Assembly (NCBI RefSeq): GCF_021130785.1
Contig: NC_060207.1
Span: forward strand, 248,001 to 312,000
DNA: 64,000 nt
Reading direction: 5' to 3'
Source: Homalodisca vitripennis
Lineage: Eukaryota; Arthropoda; Insecta; Hemiptera; Cicadellidae
In this document: positions 24,425 through 36,337 of the stretch, in pieces
Position numbering within the stretch: position 1 is the stretch's first letter
Layout of the letters: each line of letters begins with the position of its first letter
Translations under genes and position numbers: made by a program
The notes under the pieces: model-generated
Told to the model about the DNA's origin: nothing
Seen by the model: only the letters and a program-made list of their open reading frames with translations
The model's database searches: none

Positions 24425-24600
24425 TTGTTAAACTTAATTGTCAGATTTAATAAATAAAGGTTTACAATATGAATTGTATTCAGCTTCACTAATGATCCTC
24501 AGTACTTTTTTTGTATCAACAGAAGCTCAGCCACTTTTCTGAACTTATCCAGAAAATGATACCATAGCTCAATATAGACTGGAAAAGAGCAAAATATTCA
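24425..24600 (-). pseudogene. RT C-terminal scrap, antisense
   Basis: On the minus strand from 24600 the sequence reads SILSYGIIFWISSEKW and then, after a frameshift, KKVLRIISEAEYNSYCKPLF, the usual region downstream of the RT thumb in CR1/Jockey-type proteins. It is fewer than 60 codons long and truncated on both sides. Confidence 0.6.
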
Positions 24601-24609
24601 TTTCTAATA

Positions 24610-24714
24610 CAAGGAGACGGCACACAATCAACTAGTCGTCTCAATAGAAATACATTACATATACATATTTTACATTAAGAATATGTACAATAAATAATCT
24701 GAATCTGAATCTAA
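24610..24714 (+). mobile_element. 3' terminal fragment with (AATCTG)n tail
   Basis: A short 3' UTR-like stretch ends with an AATAAA-like signal at about 24690 followed by AATCTGAATCTGAATCT. It matches the tandem-repeat tails of the other CR1-like copies in form but has its own repeat unit. It contains no coding sequence and could also be a SINE 3' end. Confidence 0.45.
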
Positions 24715-24998
24715 GCATAGCGATGGTAAATGTTTGAAATCATATTATCCTTTAAAATGATCCATTGTCAACAACAAACAAAAAATATTTAGATTTTTAC
24801 TGAGAATTATTTTATCTGACTACATCAAGTGACACTACAATGTGCGGTTTCCACAATTAAATAATAAGAGAAATTAGTTCACTTACATCAATATCAATTA
24901 CATCCTCTTTAAATACTACTGTAACTAAAATCATGATTATTCTATTGTTTTAATAAAATAAATTCGTCTAACAACTTGCTATTTCTTACATCACTTAC

Positions 24999-25116
24999 CT
25001 GTAATGAAGAGTAGAATTTCGGAAATTAAATCTTAGTTTTCTAAAATCCGTACGTACTAATTGCATTTTTCGTATTATTTCTGGTGCAGCAACAGAGGTT
25101 AATTTACGAAGAGTTT
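24999..25116 (-). CDS. host gene internal exon (fourth supported exon)
   Basis: The minus-strand exon begins after the acceptor TTTGTGCAG (25120-25117) and ends before a perfect donor CAG/GTAAGT (24998-24993). It has 118 bases: two bases completing a codon, 38 codons (TLRKLTSVAAPEIIRKMQLV... ending NSTLHY), and two bases left over. The two leading bases AA complete the single A left by the exon at 27881-28047, giving Lys, so the reading frame runs on. I recognise no domain in this segment. The next exon downstream was not found. Confidence 0.72.
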
Positions 25117-25255
25117 CTGCACAAACATAGCACAATGAATTAATTACATGTGTAATAAAAGTATGAACAAGTGGACATTTGTTGGATATATTATGGATAG
25201 GGAACATTTATTCTATATTAACATTACGAATGTAGTTTCAAATTCTGTAATGGTT

Positions 25256-25635
25256 CAAACAAAAATGTCACATCCATAAAATCTGAACCTGACAGTATCT
25301 TATTTTATATAGTGTTAACTGAATGCTCTACACACAACAAACTACGAGTATATATGGAGAGAGTTCAATGAATCCAATGTCAAACAAAAATGTCACATCC
25401 ATAAAATCTGAACCTGACAGTATCTTATTTTATATAGTGTTAACTGAATGCTCTACACACAACAAACTACGAGTATATATGGAGAGAGTTCAATGAATCC
25501 AATGTCAAACAAAAATGTCACATCCATAAAATCTGAACCTGACAGTATCTTATTTTATATAGTGTTAACTGAATGCTCTACACACAACAAACTACGAGTA
25601 TATATGGAGAGAGTTCAATGAATCCAATGTCAAAC
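25256..25635. repeat. tandem array, 3 x 125 bp
   Basis: Three copies of a 125-base unit beginning CAAACAAAAATGTCACATCC start at 25256, 25381 and 25506, followed by five bases of a fourth. By eye the three are identical, implying very recent duplication or gene-conversion-like homogenisation. The unit has no reading frame. It lies in the intron between host exons at 27881 and 25116 or just downstream of the latter. Confidence 0.9.
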
Positions 25636-26362
25636 TTTGTGAAGTAAGCTTGAAAATATTCTAGAATGTTGACTCCCTGGCCTTAATATAAAACAAATAT
25701 ATGGTCACAATCAATGAAAAAAGACAGCAAACTTTATGGATTTATTGTTACCGTGAAGTCTTTTGACAGAATATGAAATCATTATCAAATTAAAAGCATG
25801 TAAATGGACACCATACAATAAATTAAGTGTCACAATTTCATGGGTGTATCAGTTAAAAACATTACACAATTATAACTTACTAGTCTCAATACAAAATAAA
25901 TGTATGTATAGGCATAATTTTTGAATGAATGATTGAAAATTGTACTACAGAACGTCAACTAGCTGGCCTCAATATAAATGGTTTTATATATAATTTGATT
26001 CTAGGCCTTCATGGTAGACCCATATTGATGTTGTATGTAATAATAAATTGTCAAAGATCATTTGCTTAGATGTTTAAAAGATGTTATACCAAGTTTTTAT
26101 TTGAAGCTATAATATTATGTTTTCTTTCATAGTACACTATTATATCTGAAACAGATTCAGTTTTACCATTTTTTCTGAACTTGAAATTCTGACAGTACAT
26201 GGTTTACATATAATTGAATAAATAAGGTTGAGGTTTAGGGAATTAATGTATTCAGGTGCATTCCAAGACAAAATTAAGGAGTTGTTACTTTAAAAAAACA
26301 TTATAATGTAATTGAGTTTTTAAATTAAATTTCTTAAATTTTAAGCACTGTATTACTGTTTG
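25636..26362. other. AT-rich non-coding intronic sequence
   Basis: No coding signal or structured repeat seen. It lies in the 2.8-kb intron between two minus-strand host exons. Confidence 0.5.
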
Positions 26363-26768
26363 TTAACCCTCCAAGTGTCCATCATGTTTCCCTAAATGTC
26401 CACCTGTTTTTATAGGTTTTGCAGTCTTTTTTTGCATAATTTATAAAAAATCTTAGGAATGGTTTAAATATAGAGTATTATACATCATTTTTCTTGTAAA
26501 GAATCACAGAATATGATTATATAAAAATAAAAATTTTAAAAAAATCTTTTTGCAACAGCCTAAAAATATTTTAGAAAATATTTTTTTAATATAAAAGTAT
26601 CCACATGTTATTATTATATTCCTTCTATAACAATTTCATAATAGGAAAATTATAGCAAATTTAGTCATGAACACATAAATATACAGGGTTATAGGGTTCT
26701 GTGAATATATTCATAATGTTATACAAACTTACATGGAAATGCAAAAATTTGAATTTTTGCCTATTTAG

Positions 26769-27037
26769 TATTGCTAAGTAACACAACAATAAAATGTTCT
26801 ACTGATGTTGGAGCAGGCTGAGGGGCTACTTCTTCTGGTGCTGTTCTTGTGAGTTCATCAATTAGAACCATCACTAATTTTCTTCTGGGCATAGGCTTGT
26901 CTGTGTTTTTTTAATATAAGATGAAGGAGTCAAAAATTGCTATGTCAAGGAGATTACAAAATTTTTTCCAGTAGTGAGTGGTGGTCCGCGAGCATGATAT
27001 GTGATAGATGGATTTATCTTTCATGTCCACTCCACCC

Positions 27038-27087
<50 letters not shown>

Positions 27088-27177
27088 ATGAACTCACAAG
27101 AACAGCACCAGAAGAAGTAGCCCCTCAGCCTGCTCCAACATCAGTAGAACATTTTATTGTTGTGTTACTTAGCAATA
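26769..27177. repeat. 94-bp perfect inverted repeat around a (TA)n tract
   Basis: Bases 26769-26862 and 27084-27177 are exact reverse complements over 94 bases by eye. The 221-base centre holds the piggyBac MGGVD segment and a (TA)n microsatellite (27040-27085). The arms themselves encode the piggyBac-derived DELTRTAPEE stretch, so part of the transposase gene was copied in inverted orientation. Transcripts would fold into a long hairpin. Confidence 0.88.
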
Positions 27178-27188
27178 TATATATATAT

Positions 27189-27302
27189 GACACACAAATA
27201 TTTATTCATTTATATTAAATTTAATTCTCAATTCAAAGATATATATATATTTGACACACAAATTTTATTCATTTATGTTAAATTTAATTCTTAATCCAAG
27301 GA
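27189..27302. repeat. 64-bp imperfect tandem duplication
   Basis: GACACACAAAT-containing units start at 27189 and 27253 with a few substitutions and small indels, each preceded by a TA dinucleotide run. It probably arose by slippage next to the (TA)n tract. Confidence 0.7.
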
Positions 27303-27880
27303 AACAAAAATTATTTTATAATAATTATTAATTATTTATTTAAGCTAAAAGTTGATTAACATCATTTTTTGTAAGACGCGTTATTTGTCCTTCATTCCAT
27401 TTCTGTACAAGTAAATACAACTTGACCTTTAAAATTTATAGTACTTAACATAAAATATGAAACAAAAGTTATTTGTGATAAAACAATTAAAACTGTTTGT
27501 AACTGTAAAATATTAAAAAGAGTTTTAATACAATATTTGTATCAATAAAAATCTTTTCAGAAATATCAAGATAGCTATCACTTAAATTGATATCAGTGCT
27601 CACATCCATGCCACTTGTATTAATTTGCCAATTAGTGCCTTTTTTGGGTGATCTCTTTTACTCATTTTCAAATCAGATAAATAATAATCTAAAATTTAAC
27701 TACTGTACTTTTTACTGTTTTCACCTAAAAACATGAAGCAAGTTGGAATATTCAAGTGAAATACAGCTGTCTGTGACAATCAGTGAGATGAGATGAGTTA
27801 CAGTTTATAAATCACACATTGACAAAATACGAAGTCAAATTTTATCTAAATAGAAGTAAATAAATCTGAATAAGTCTTAC

Positions 27881-28047
27881 TTTCTATATCATCTCTTTCA
27901 GCTTTCTGTTTAACGTACTTATATCTTAAAGACATTGTCAGCCTGTACGTAAACAAGCCATTGACAGGACCAATTTTCTTTCCAAGTTTCTTCCAGTTAA
28001 CTTCCTTCCAATCGGTCACAATCCCTCGTGCCAGCTGAGATTGCAGC
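27881..28047 (-). CDS. host gene internal exon with SANT/Myb-like segment
   Basis: Acceptor AAG ends at 28048 and donor GTAAGA occupies 27880-27875. The exon has 167 bases: one leading base, 55 codons, one trailing base. It encodes LARGIVTDWKEVNWKKLGKK then IGPVNGLFTYRLTMSLRYKY, with the W-x6-W-x-x-LG spacing of a Myb/SANT helix, and a basic/acidic end. The leading G completes the AG left by the exon at 34377-34626 (Arg), and the trailing A joins the exon at 24999-25116 (Lys). An alternative acceptor at 28035 would break the first junction's phase, which argues for 28047. Confidence 0.75.
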
Positions 28048-28834
28048 CTTCAACATGACAAAATACAACCAAATATTAGATATAATCATTCTGACAAAAG
28101 CTACAAGTAGTCTGAGTTATCAGTTTATTCTTGGAGATCTGAGTATCCCAAATATCGAGAGCAGGTGCAGGCGGTGGCGTAACTAACGCCAATGCAACCA
28201 ATGCGGTGCATTGGGGCGCAGGCCTTCAGGGGGCGCAGGCCCTAGAAGGGCGCAAAAGTGTTTTTTTTTAATTGAAGCTAAATTTGTGGGTAACAAAACA
28301 TTTGACCACCGAGTTGTATTCGTTATTCTAACAGTACAATAGTATGAACTATTAATACACTATTTAAAAATATTCTCATGATGAGTATATTTGAAATGAA
28401 ATATGATAACTAGTCCACTCAAGTCTAGGTTATCTGCGATGTTACTATGCCGGACTGATACGTTCAGTTTGAATGTTGGGACACTACTGAGCCGCGCGCT
28501 GTCCCCACAACTCAGTTTTACTCCGTAACTGCTGCGCATCTCAAGGTCATGCGGCATGTAGTAGGCCGCCGCCCCTCCCCTCTCGTGTGCCGGGTGCCTG
28601 GGCGAGTCCAAGTCTCGGCGGGGGAGGGGTGGCCGCTGCGCACTCACAGACTAGTCACCCTGTCCTGTCAGTCGGTCCTTGTTAGTACGATTGTGCGGTT
28701 CAGTAGTGTGAGTTTTATTACAAAACAATTTTGTCTGTGTATTTGTTATACAATTTAAATCAGTGGACCGTTTTTACCGTATAAATTTGTGCGTTTTTAA
28801 TGGATTTCGTTATGATTGTTTGTGATTGAACGAA

Positions 28835-31439
28835 ATGGACGGAAACAAAAGACCTAGTGGTGCCGAGTTCCGAAAAAGGAAAAAACAAGAAGAAGAAAAA
28901 GTGAAGAAACTACCAAAGATTGACACGTTTTTTAAAAAACGGGATTTTGCTGATACCTCTCAAAGTCATTCAGGTGACGATGGTGTTGGTGAGAATGAAT
29001 GTGGGCTTGGGGGTAAAATATCCACGTCAGAAGATATCGTCGAATTGAATGTTCTTGCCGATAACCAAACTTCAGAAGTCCACCAAAATGTGAGTAAGTC
29101 TGCTGATTTAAATATTACATATACTGCTCCTTCTATATCAGCAACTGGCGGAAGTATTTCAGTACAAGAAAATACTGATGTCTTTGGTATAATCTGCAAT
29201 GATGGTGGAGTAGAGAGTACAGACATAGCTCTTTTCTCAGAAGATATTAACAATGATGAATTGAAATCTCGGATTTTGAACTCCGAACCGTGTAGACCTC
29301 AAGGGCCATTCCCTAAAGACATTAAAACAAATAGATCCTTTTCGAAAGATTATTATTTTTCCGAAACGAAAACTGGTCAAAAAATTGAGCGCTTTTGGCT
29401 TTGTTACTCTCCGTCTTTAAATGGCGTGTATTGTGAACCATGTTGGCTGTTTGCTAACAGACTTGATAAAAACTTTAACAATGCATGGTCTACTGGGAAA
29501 ATTAATGATTGGAGAAATCTGTCAACAAAAATTAAAGACCACGAATTGAGTAAGTGCCATATTAATGCATGTATCGCATATGGAATAAGAAAAAATAATA
29601 GAGATATCAAAACTCTTTTCTATGACAAAGAAGATAAACTGGTTGAAGTAATAAAGAGAATTTTGGATGTTATCATAACAATGTCAACCTGTAATCTAGC
29701 TCTTAGAGGTCATCGATCTGAGAGCATAAAAAATGTTAAGAGTGAGTCAGGAAATTTTCTGAATATTATTGATCTCCTTTCTAGATACGACCCTATTTTA
29801 AAGAATCACCTGGAAAACGAAGATAGTAGGGTAAAATACTTAAGCCCTTCAATTCAAAACGAGCTTATTCATTTGACATCTCATCAGATTTTGAGTGAAA
29901 TATTGACTGATGTTCAACAGTCTCCATTTTTTTCTCTCATTTTAGATACTACACAAGACATTTCGAAAATTGATCAGTTATCAATAATCTTAAGATATGT
30001 TTTATACAAACCAGACCTAAATCAGCTTGATATAATGGAATCCTTTTTAGGCTTTGTGCAAGTACTAGACCAGTCAGCCGAAGGACTAGAGGATCTTGTA
30101 GTTAAATTTATAGAAGAAAAGAAAATATCTTTTGATAAGTGCCGAGGTCAAGGATATGATGGCGCTTCTGTCATGAATGGAATTTACACAGGACTGCAGA
30201 CCAGAATAAAATCAAAGTCTCCTAACGCTGAGTATGTCCATTGTGCTAGTCACAATTTAAATTTAGTTTTAAACGACAGTGTGAAATCGATTTCAGAGAT
30301 TTCATCATTCTATGATACAATAAACAGTATTTATGTATTTTTCGGCCAAAGCCTACCAAGATGGCAATGTTTAAAAGAGTTGACCGACTCCTGTGTTATC
30401 AAGTTAACCTTGAAAAAACTCTGTCCTACTAGGTGGTCGTCAAGGTACGACGCTTTACTATCAATCAATGTAAATTTTGTCGCTGTGCTGAAGTGTCTAT
30501 CGAAAATAATTTTGACTTCAAGCAAGAACAATGAAGTCGCAGAAGCAACTGGTCTTATAAAGGAAATGTCTTCTTTTGAGTTTGTTTTGATGTTAGTGTT
30601 TCAAAGTCGAATTTTAGAAAGAATCCAGATCACGTCGAAAACCCTACAGAGGTCCGACGTTAATCTAGACGATGCAAAGAATCTCCTTCAGAAGTGTTTA
30701 AATACTGTGAGCCAACTGCGAGGAGAATTCGACGATGTCCTAGATCAAGCCAGGAGGTTAGCTGCTAAGTGGAATATTGATTCGTCAATGACCTCCAAAC
30801 GTAAAAGAAAAGTAAAGACTTTTTGACGAACTTTCTAGTGACTATGAGTTTAGTGATCCTGTGCATTGCTTTAAAGTTAGGGTATTTGTGAGAGCTGTTG
30901 ATATTTTAATTTCACAGTTAAACGAAAGGTTTAAATCTATATTATGTATAACTGACACGTTCAGTTTTTTAAACCCAGATAATTTGTTACGGTTTTCTGA
31001 CGAACAACTCGTACAGTCAGCCTCTGACTTTTGTAAAAAATATGAATCTGATGTGACTCATGCTTTAGTTAACGAAGTCATTTGCTTTAGAAATATAGTC
31101 AAAGACGACATCAGAAGTAATAAAATAAGCAAAATCAGCCAGCTGGCTGATTATCTATTGATTGAAAATAAGTTTATTTCATCAAGTGTGCCAAACGTAT
31201 GTACTGCATTCATAATGTTTCTTACATTACCCGTGACTGTGGCAAGTAGTGAAAGGTCTTTTTCCAAACTAAAAATAATTAAGAACTACTTAAGAAATTC
31301 TATGTCCAATACTAGACTGTGTGACCTTAGTGTAATTAGTATTGAACATGAGAGAGCTCGGTCTTTAGATGTAAAAAGGTTAGCTAGACGGTTCCTAGAA
31401 ACAAAGAGCCGTAGGGGCTTTGTCAGGGAGTGGGAGTAG
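28835..31439 (+). pseudogene. hAT transposase (ZMYM/DUF4371 type), one frameshift
   Basis: From ATG 28835: basic N-terminus (PSGAEFRKRKKQEEEKVKK), acidic linker, PQGPFPKDIKTNRSFSKDYY, a TTF-type zinc finger (FWLCYSPSLNGVYCEPCWLF, about 29395), the RNase H-like core with LILDTTQDISKIDQLSIIL (about 29940), GQGYDGASVMNG (30146) and CASHNLNLVLNDS, then LCPTRWSSRYDALL. One missing base near 30810-30822 shifts the frame. The second part (30861-31439) carries the hAT C-terminal dimerisation domain: FLTLPVTVASSERSFSKLKI and NTRLCDLSVISIEHERA. All family blocks are present, so a single mutation separates it from an intact transposase of about 860 residues. The broken first hAT at 10092 is a relative. 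Confidence 0.92.
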
Positions 31440-32052
31440 GAATTAAAACCCTCAATTAAAATGTCTATGTTTCATGTTTAGCATAAAATTAACATTAAGA
31501 TAATGTTGGAGCTTCTTACATCATTTATATGTCACTGAATAAATGTAAAAAGTAAAAAGAAGTAGTCTTATTTTATCGTCCTAAAAAGTACAATAATTAA
31601 TTGAAAGTATGTAATGTGATCCTAGTCTTGTAGTTAGCCCTAATTGAAATGTTTGTACATAATCTTTGACAATCAAAACATGTAAATGTAAACAAAAGAT
31701 TCATCATTGGTGTTAACATTTACCAGGTGTTTTGCCAAATTTAACATTAGTGTTTACGTTTACCAATTACCAGGTGATTGAATGATTGATTTAAATTTTA
31801 CTAAGTTTGAAACTAATATGACCAAGAAATACAAACAGTAAAAAGTCATAACATCATAAGTTTTAATAATCCATTGATTATAAAACATTAAAAAATTAGA
31901 AATACCGTCATTTTTGACAGGATGATAACCTAAATAACCTAGTATATCATATATCTTTCTCTAATTGGATAGAGATTGTACAATGCCGTATGTAGCGAAG
32001 CAGTATCCAGGAAGACTTGCATTGGGGCGCAATCAAACTAGTTACGCCACTG
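31440..32052. other. hAT 3' UTR and right terminal repeat
   Basis: Non-coding AT-rich sequence between the transposase stop and the right terminal repeat (about 32039-32052). Confidence 0.75.
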
Positions 32053-32229
32053 GGTGCAGGCACATTTATTCACTGTGAAAGTAACAAAATTATTTACACG
32101 TTATTATCAAAATTATATAGATGTCAATTATTTATTAGATCATAAGTGCATTAACTGACAATCTTAGAACTTCTACTTTAAGATTCCTCCACATTGGCCT
32201 AAGATAATTTAATTGTTACCGAAATTGTT

Positions 32230-32430
32230 GGAGCTATTCAATCAAATACTATGAAATTTGTATGCCGATGATTCTACTACTCCCATTTATAATCATAACA
32301 AAATCACACTGAGCAGGATTATTTCTCAGTATTTCTTACAAATAAATAACTGGTTCAAAGCAAATGATCTTTACTCAACACTGGCAAAACTTATTGTAAA
32401 TGACAACTTTTACATTCAACTTTTGCTAGA
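32230..32430 (+). pseudogene. RT motif C scrap
   Basis: A 70-codon frame begins LYADDSTTPIYNHNKITLSR and continues QINNWFKANDLYSTLAKL, the YADD motif and following helix of a CR1-like RT. It is cut off on both sides, with no tail nearby. Confidence 0.65.
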
Positions 32431-32499
32431 CATAGCATCCAAGCAAACTTGCCTACTTATACAAAACAAACTGCTTCTCTTGAATTTTTGAAGCAATCT

Positions 32500-34376
32500 T
32501 AACTTTAACTATATAATTGACCAATTATATTGTAATAAGCTTTCTGTTCTACTTCCAAGCAATAATAAAACTATGAGTTTTTTGTCTTTTGATCTTTTAA
32601 TAATTGTTTTCTGTCTGTTGTCCAACCTCCCCTATGAGACATTGTGACTATCACTGTTTAGCACCCCCCCACCCCAAAATAAAATCCTGGCTACTTCCTT
32701 GGGCCTACTGTCATCGGAGTAAATACAAGAAGGTAAATTAATCTCTTTCTGAGTGCTTAAAATCAGTTCGGTCATTTGTGTCAAAATTGTTCAAAGCGAT
32801 ATCAATGCCATTGTCATCAATCTCCCAAGCTATGATTCACAAGTGCACAATAAAAACTAATAAAACATTATAAAACACCACACTAGCATTAAACTAATTG
32901 TGACATGTAGAACACAAGCTGTAAGACACAAGAGTAGCTGTGAGTGAGTGGCTAGGTTTAGATTGATGATTGCACGGAAAACGGACAACATAGAAAAGAA
33001 ATGGCGCCATTTGCTACGTGACCGTTGTAGCAGTGAGTAATGTATGGGTGTCACAGGTGACAGACAGATACAAACTTATTTGTATTATATGATATTATGG
33101 CTTTTTCTGCTTATTTTAACCTAAAATGTACTATTTGTGAGTTACAAAACATTTTTATGTACAAAAGTTTACGCCAATTATGAAAATTTTTCGTTGTATA
33201 GGACTGCTCAATATGCATTAACACGTGAAATTTCCATCATCAAGAACGTGTTAATTAATTACATTTTACTTGTTGTTTTATAATTAATCATTGGAACTTT
33301 GATAAAAATTTATTAATTATTCTTTTTCATCAACTGGTACATCATTTTCAGTTTTCATTTTCAATATCGCCTCATAATTTTTAGCTCTTTATAAAACTAA
33401 TGTATAATCCACCTTTATAGATCGGAATATTTACATTTTTTTTAATTCTAATCTAAAATTACATACATTTCCTACCGCTTCAAATTGTCCAAATTTTAAT
33501 TTGATTCAAATCAATTTTATTTTTGAGAAATAGCATCAGTTTTAGAATAAAAAATAGTTCCTTGAATTATACTTAATTTATCACAATTTTCAGCTTATTC
33601 TACCAGTGTATTATGTTTTCTTACTTCAATTTTAGAAAATAAAAACTGTATAAAATTATAAATCTATCTAACATCATTTGGTCTAAGATATGATAACTAT
33701 CTTGTTTTTTACGTTCCAGAAATATTAAATTTAAATTTATATGTACAAAAATAATTTTTAAAGTCAATATTAAACTCAGCTTTTTTTATTTGATTAATTA
33801 AAATATAGTTTACCGATTGGATAAAAACTATTGTAACTAAGTTTCTCATTGTAAAACCATACATTTTTTGAAGAAATAATTGTATTGCAAATAGGCTTTA
33901 ATAATGCTTATTTTCAAAGATTTCTTTAAGAAATGAAATAATGATTATTCCAGCATTTTTTACAATAAAAAGAACAAAAACTCTTTCTACGGAATAAGAA
34001 CTGGCCTTAACTTTTGTAAGATGATTTCTTTTTACAGTTATAAATTTGTTTATCATTTGTCCATTCTTTACAATATTATAATTCATTATCTTAATTATTA
34101 TTATCAAGGTGTTTCTTAGAGTTGTAATGTTTATTATATTTATCTTTCAAGTACATTGATTGCAGTAAAGGCAGTTATAATTATTATGCTCCATCTACTT
34201 AAATACATACCTTTTTTTGTTATTACACTCACCTATTTTACCTTTTACCTCTTTTCATTAAATCAAGTTTTGAACACTTTAAAAAAATCGCTTTTAATAA
34301 GGCATGGAGTAATTCTAATAACATGTACTGTTTACTTTGATTTAAATGCATTTGATAATTTATTTCATTAACTTAC
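32500..34376. other. AT-rich non-coding intronic stretch
   Basis: No gene is supported. A minus-strand frame at about 32830-32740 reads EIDDNGIDIALNNFD and resembles the weak acidic N-terminal piggyBac candidate near 27640, so a second piggyBac scrap is possible but not provable. A C-run (32661-32676) and long A/T runs are the only other features. Confidence 0.4.
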
Positions 34377-34626
34377 CTACGAATTACACTCAATTGCATA
34401 GAGTGCAATGTGTGTGTTTGCTCGCGTGTCAGGCATGGCAAGATGTAGTAAAACCATCGGTCATAAGCTTGTGACGTTCTTACTCGGACCGCACTCGCCA
34501 CCTGCCTCCACTGTCTCATTGTTATGTGGCGGGTTTGTAGATGTTCAAGTGAAATCGCTCCACAGCTGCGCACAACAGCAGATGCTAACTGCTCGTGCTT
34601 CGCAAAGGTCCAATCAGGCTCGGCCG
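34377..34626 (-). CDS. host gene internal exon with Myb/SANT-like domain
   Basis: Acceptor ATATAG ends at 34627 and a perfect donor AG/GTAAGT begins at 34376. It has 250 bases: two leading bases, 82 codons, two trailing bases. The protein includes EPDWTFAKHEQLASAVVRSC and TMRQWRQVASAVRVRTSQAY then DRWFYYILPCLTREQ. The W-x3-A-x-x-V-x-x-RT-x-x-A-x2-RW pattern is that of a Myb repeat, as in the TTF1/Reb1 and SNAPC4 families. The GC content is higher than the surroundings. Leading CG joins the G of exon 38070-38233 (Ala) and trailing AG joins the next exon (Arg). The family assignment is tentative. Confidence 0.77.
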
Positions 34627-34845
34627 CTATATTAAACACATTGTTACCATCTTTTATCATGTTGTTTAAATAAATACAAGGGTTTTTTCAACCTCTGATC
34701 ATGCTGCAAAAATCCAATCGTGTAGTATGCTGCAAAAATGCACAGTAGATGACAATGAACACCTTTCATTAACACTTCACATTGTCTGATACCATTATGA
34801 GTTCATCTATAGATACATAAACATGGCTACTACAATTTATTCTCC

Positions 34846-35735
34846 TGCTAAGTGCAAAATGCGAAGAGTTACAAACCTGAGGTTTAAAAAGCAGCAGAAA
34901 TTCACTAAACAATAAACTATTATGAGTGAAGGTGCATTGCTTGAGTGGTGCATGAAATTTAAAGATTGGCGAGTTGATGTTCATGATGAAGGAAGCCAAG
35001 GACGAATGAAGAACTTACTGCACAAATTGATCAACTGTTAAATGACAATCTGAGGTTTACCATAAGTGAGCTGTCCAATAAATTTCCTGAAACTTCACGA
35101 TCAATCCTTTACACTATCATAGTAGAAAATCTATAAGAAACTGCCCGAACGGTTCCAAAGGTATTATGTAATGACTATAAAGCTCAACAAATGGCAGTAA
35201 CTTTATCAATGTATTTTTTTTACATTTTTGTGTCAGGAGACAAGACATAAGACTTTGTACGACACTCCAGAAATTAAACAACAGTCACAATAATGGATAT
35301 AATATTCAAATTCTCCACAACTAAAAAAAAGTTTGTCAAGAGTTTCATCAAAAAAACTTGCAACAACATGAAGATGGCTACTGTGTTTTAAGACCAGAAA
35401 GGTGTTCTGTTTGTGGAATTCATACAAAATAAAAGGAATTATCACTTCTGTAATTGTGCTTATCCATGACAATACCCGTCCTTGCAATACTGTACTGACA
35501 AAATGGTTTCTTGACGCATTGTAATAGGATTGACCATCCTGCCTATAGTCCTGACCATGCAACGAGCATCGTTCATTAATTCCCTGGATTGAAGAATAGG
35601 AGGGCTGAGCTTTTTAACGGATGATGCATTCCAAAATGCCATCGAAACCCATATTTGCATCAAACCCAAGAGTGCACCGGTAAACTGTTCCCCACCCAAG
35701 AGTAAGGGAAAGAAGCCATCCAAATCCTCTTCAAT
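34846..35735 (+). pseudogene. degraded mariner transposase
   Basis: Plus-strand fragments in several frames match the mariner order: EWCMKFKDWRVDVHDEGSQG (about 34945), NEELTAQIDQLLNDNLRFTI then SELSNKFPETSRSILYTI (about 35000-35120), VSGDKT at about 35230 (first Asp region), KKMATVF-type and DRKGVLFVEFIQNKRNYH (about 35370-35440), DNTRPCNT and DHPAYSPDH (about 35470-35555). Numerous stops and frameshifts separate them. It is more decayed than, and a different lineage from, the mariner at 36338. Confidence 0.65.
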
Positions 35736-36337
35736 TCTTTAAAATTATGCTTTATTTATTACATAATAACTTGTTTTACAAAAACTTTTCCCAAAAAGTT
35801 TAATTAATGTCCTTTTTCAAATTTATACTTTTTAATAATAGTACAAAAAAAAACAAAGTAAAATTGAAATAATCTTTGAAGTACTTAATTCAGCAAAAAA
35901 AAAATTATAAAATTAACTGAAACTAGAGGGGTTTTACAGAAAGCAAATTGAAAATGATGTATTAAAGGGGTTATGAATTAATATGGGATAATCTATTAAA
36001 ACTGACACTAAAACAGTTCTGTTCAGTAAAAACTTTCTCACTTTTTTTAACTCAATTTTTTTACAAATAAGTACCTATTTTAAACTGGTCAATCACTCAG
36101 AACGTATTATAAGAACATAAATAATGTTAATTGTAAAATGGCAACCATTTTTTCAAATGGGGTGGAAGAGTGTGTGAGATTTTCACACCAAAAAAATAGA
36201 AATTGACATTACTCTCTTCATAACTTGCTTAGTTTTGATGCTATGAACTTTTATAAAAAATCAAAATAAAGGTTTTTAAAAGACTTTATAAAAGGTACTG
36301 AGTTTTTCCCAAAAAATGCATTGATTTTTGGTTATTA

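Larger units (their letters stand above)
26363..27690 (-). pseudogene. piggyBac-like transposon remnant
   Basis: Minus-strand reading from about 27045 gives YMGGVDMKDKSIYHISCSRT then TTHYWKKI, the conserved MGGVD block of piggyBac transposases, followed after frameshifts by an ILYKKNTDKP-like stretch and PRRKLVMVLIDELTRTAPEE. A possible element end is TTAACCCTCCAAGTGTCCA at 26363: TTAA is the piggyBac target site and CCCT the usual first bases of the terminal repeat. A weak N-terminal candidate (MSKRDHPKK, then acidic residues) lies at about 27690-27550. The opposite terminal repeat was not found. The coding part is interrupted by a (TA)n tract and an inverted duplication (26769-27177). Confidence 0.55.
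28172..32052 (+). mobile_element. complete hAT transposon with 8-bp target duplication
   Basis: The element starts CGGTGGCGTAACTA and ends with the complement of CAGTGGCGTAACTA (one mismatch over 14 bases), and it is flanked by GGTGCAGG at 28164-28171 and 32053-32060. An 8-bp target duplication with CAG-type ends is the hAT signature. Subterminal sequence is shared at both ends (GCATTGGGGCGCA at about 28209 and 32018). Its length of 3881 bp is ordinary for an autonomous hAT. It sits in the intron between two minus-strand host exons, in opposite orientation to that gene. Confidence 0.93.

Noticed and set aside
25256..25635. CRISPR-like direct repeats
   Set aside because: The three units are contiguous with no spacers, and the DNA is eukaryotic.
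26937..27218. 93-codon ORF with a repeated Ile-Tyr stretch
   Set aside because: The frame is held open by the (TA)n microsatellite, and the flanks are piggyBac sequence in the other strand's frame.
28360..28758. Overlapping frames on both strands in the GC-rich part of the hAT 5' region
   Set aside because: They lie between the hAT terminal repeat and the transposase start, match nothing, and overlap each other; GC richness alone opens them.
32857..33054. Minus-strand 65-codon hydrophobic frame
   Set aside because: No homology recognised and no context. Kept only as part of the non-coding intronic stretch.
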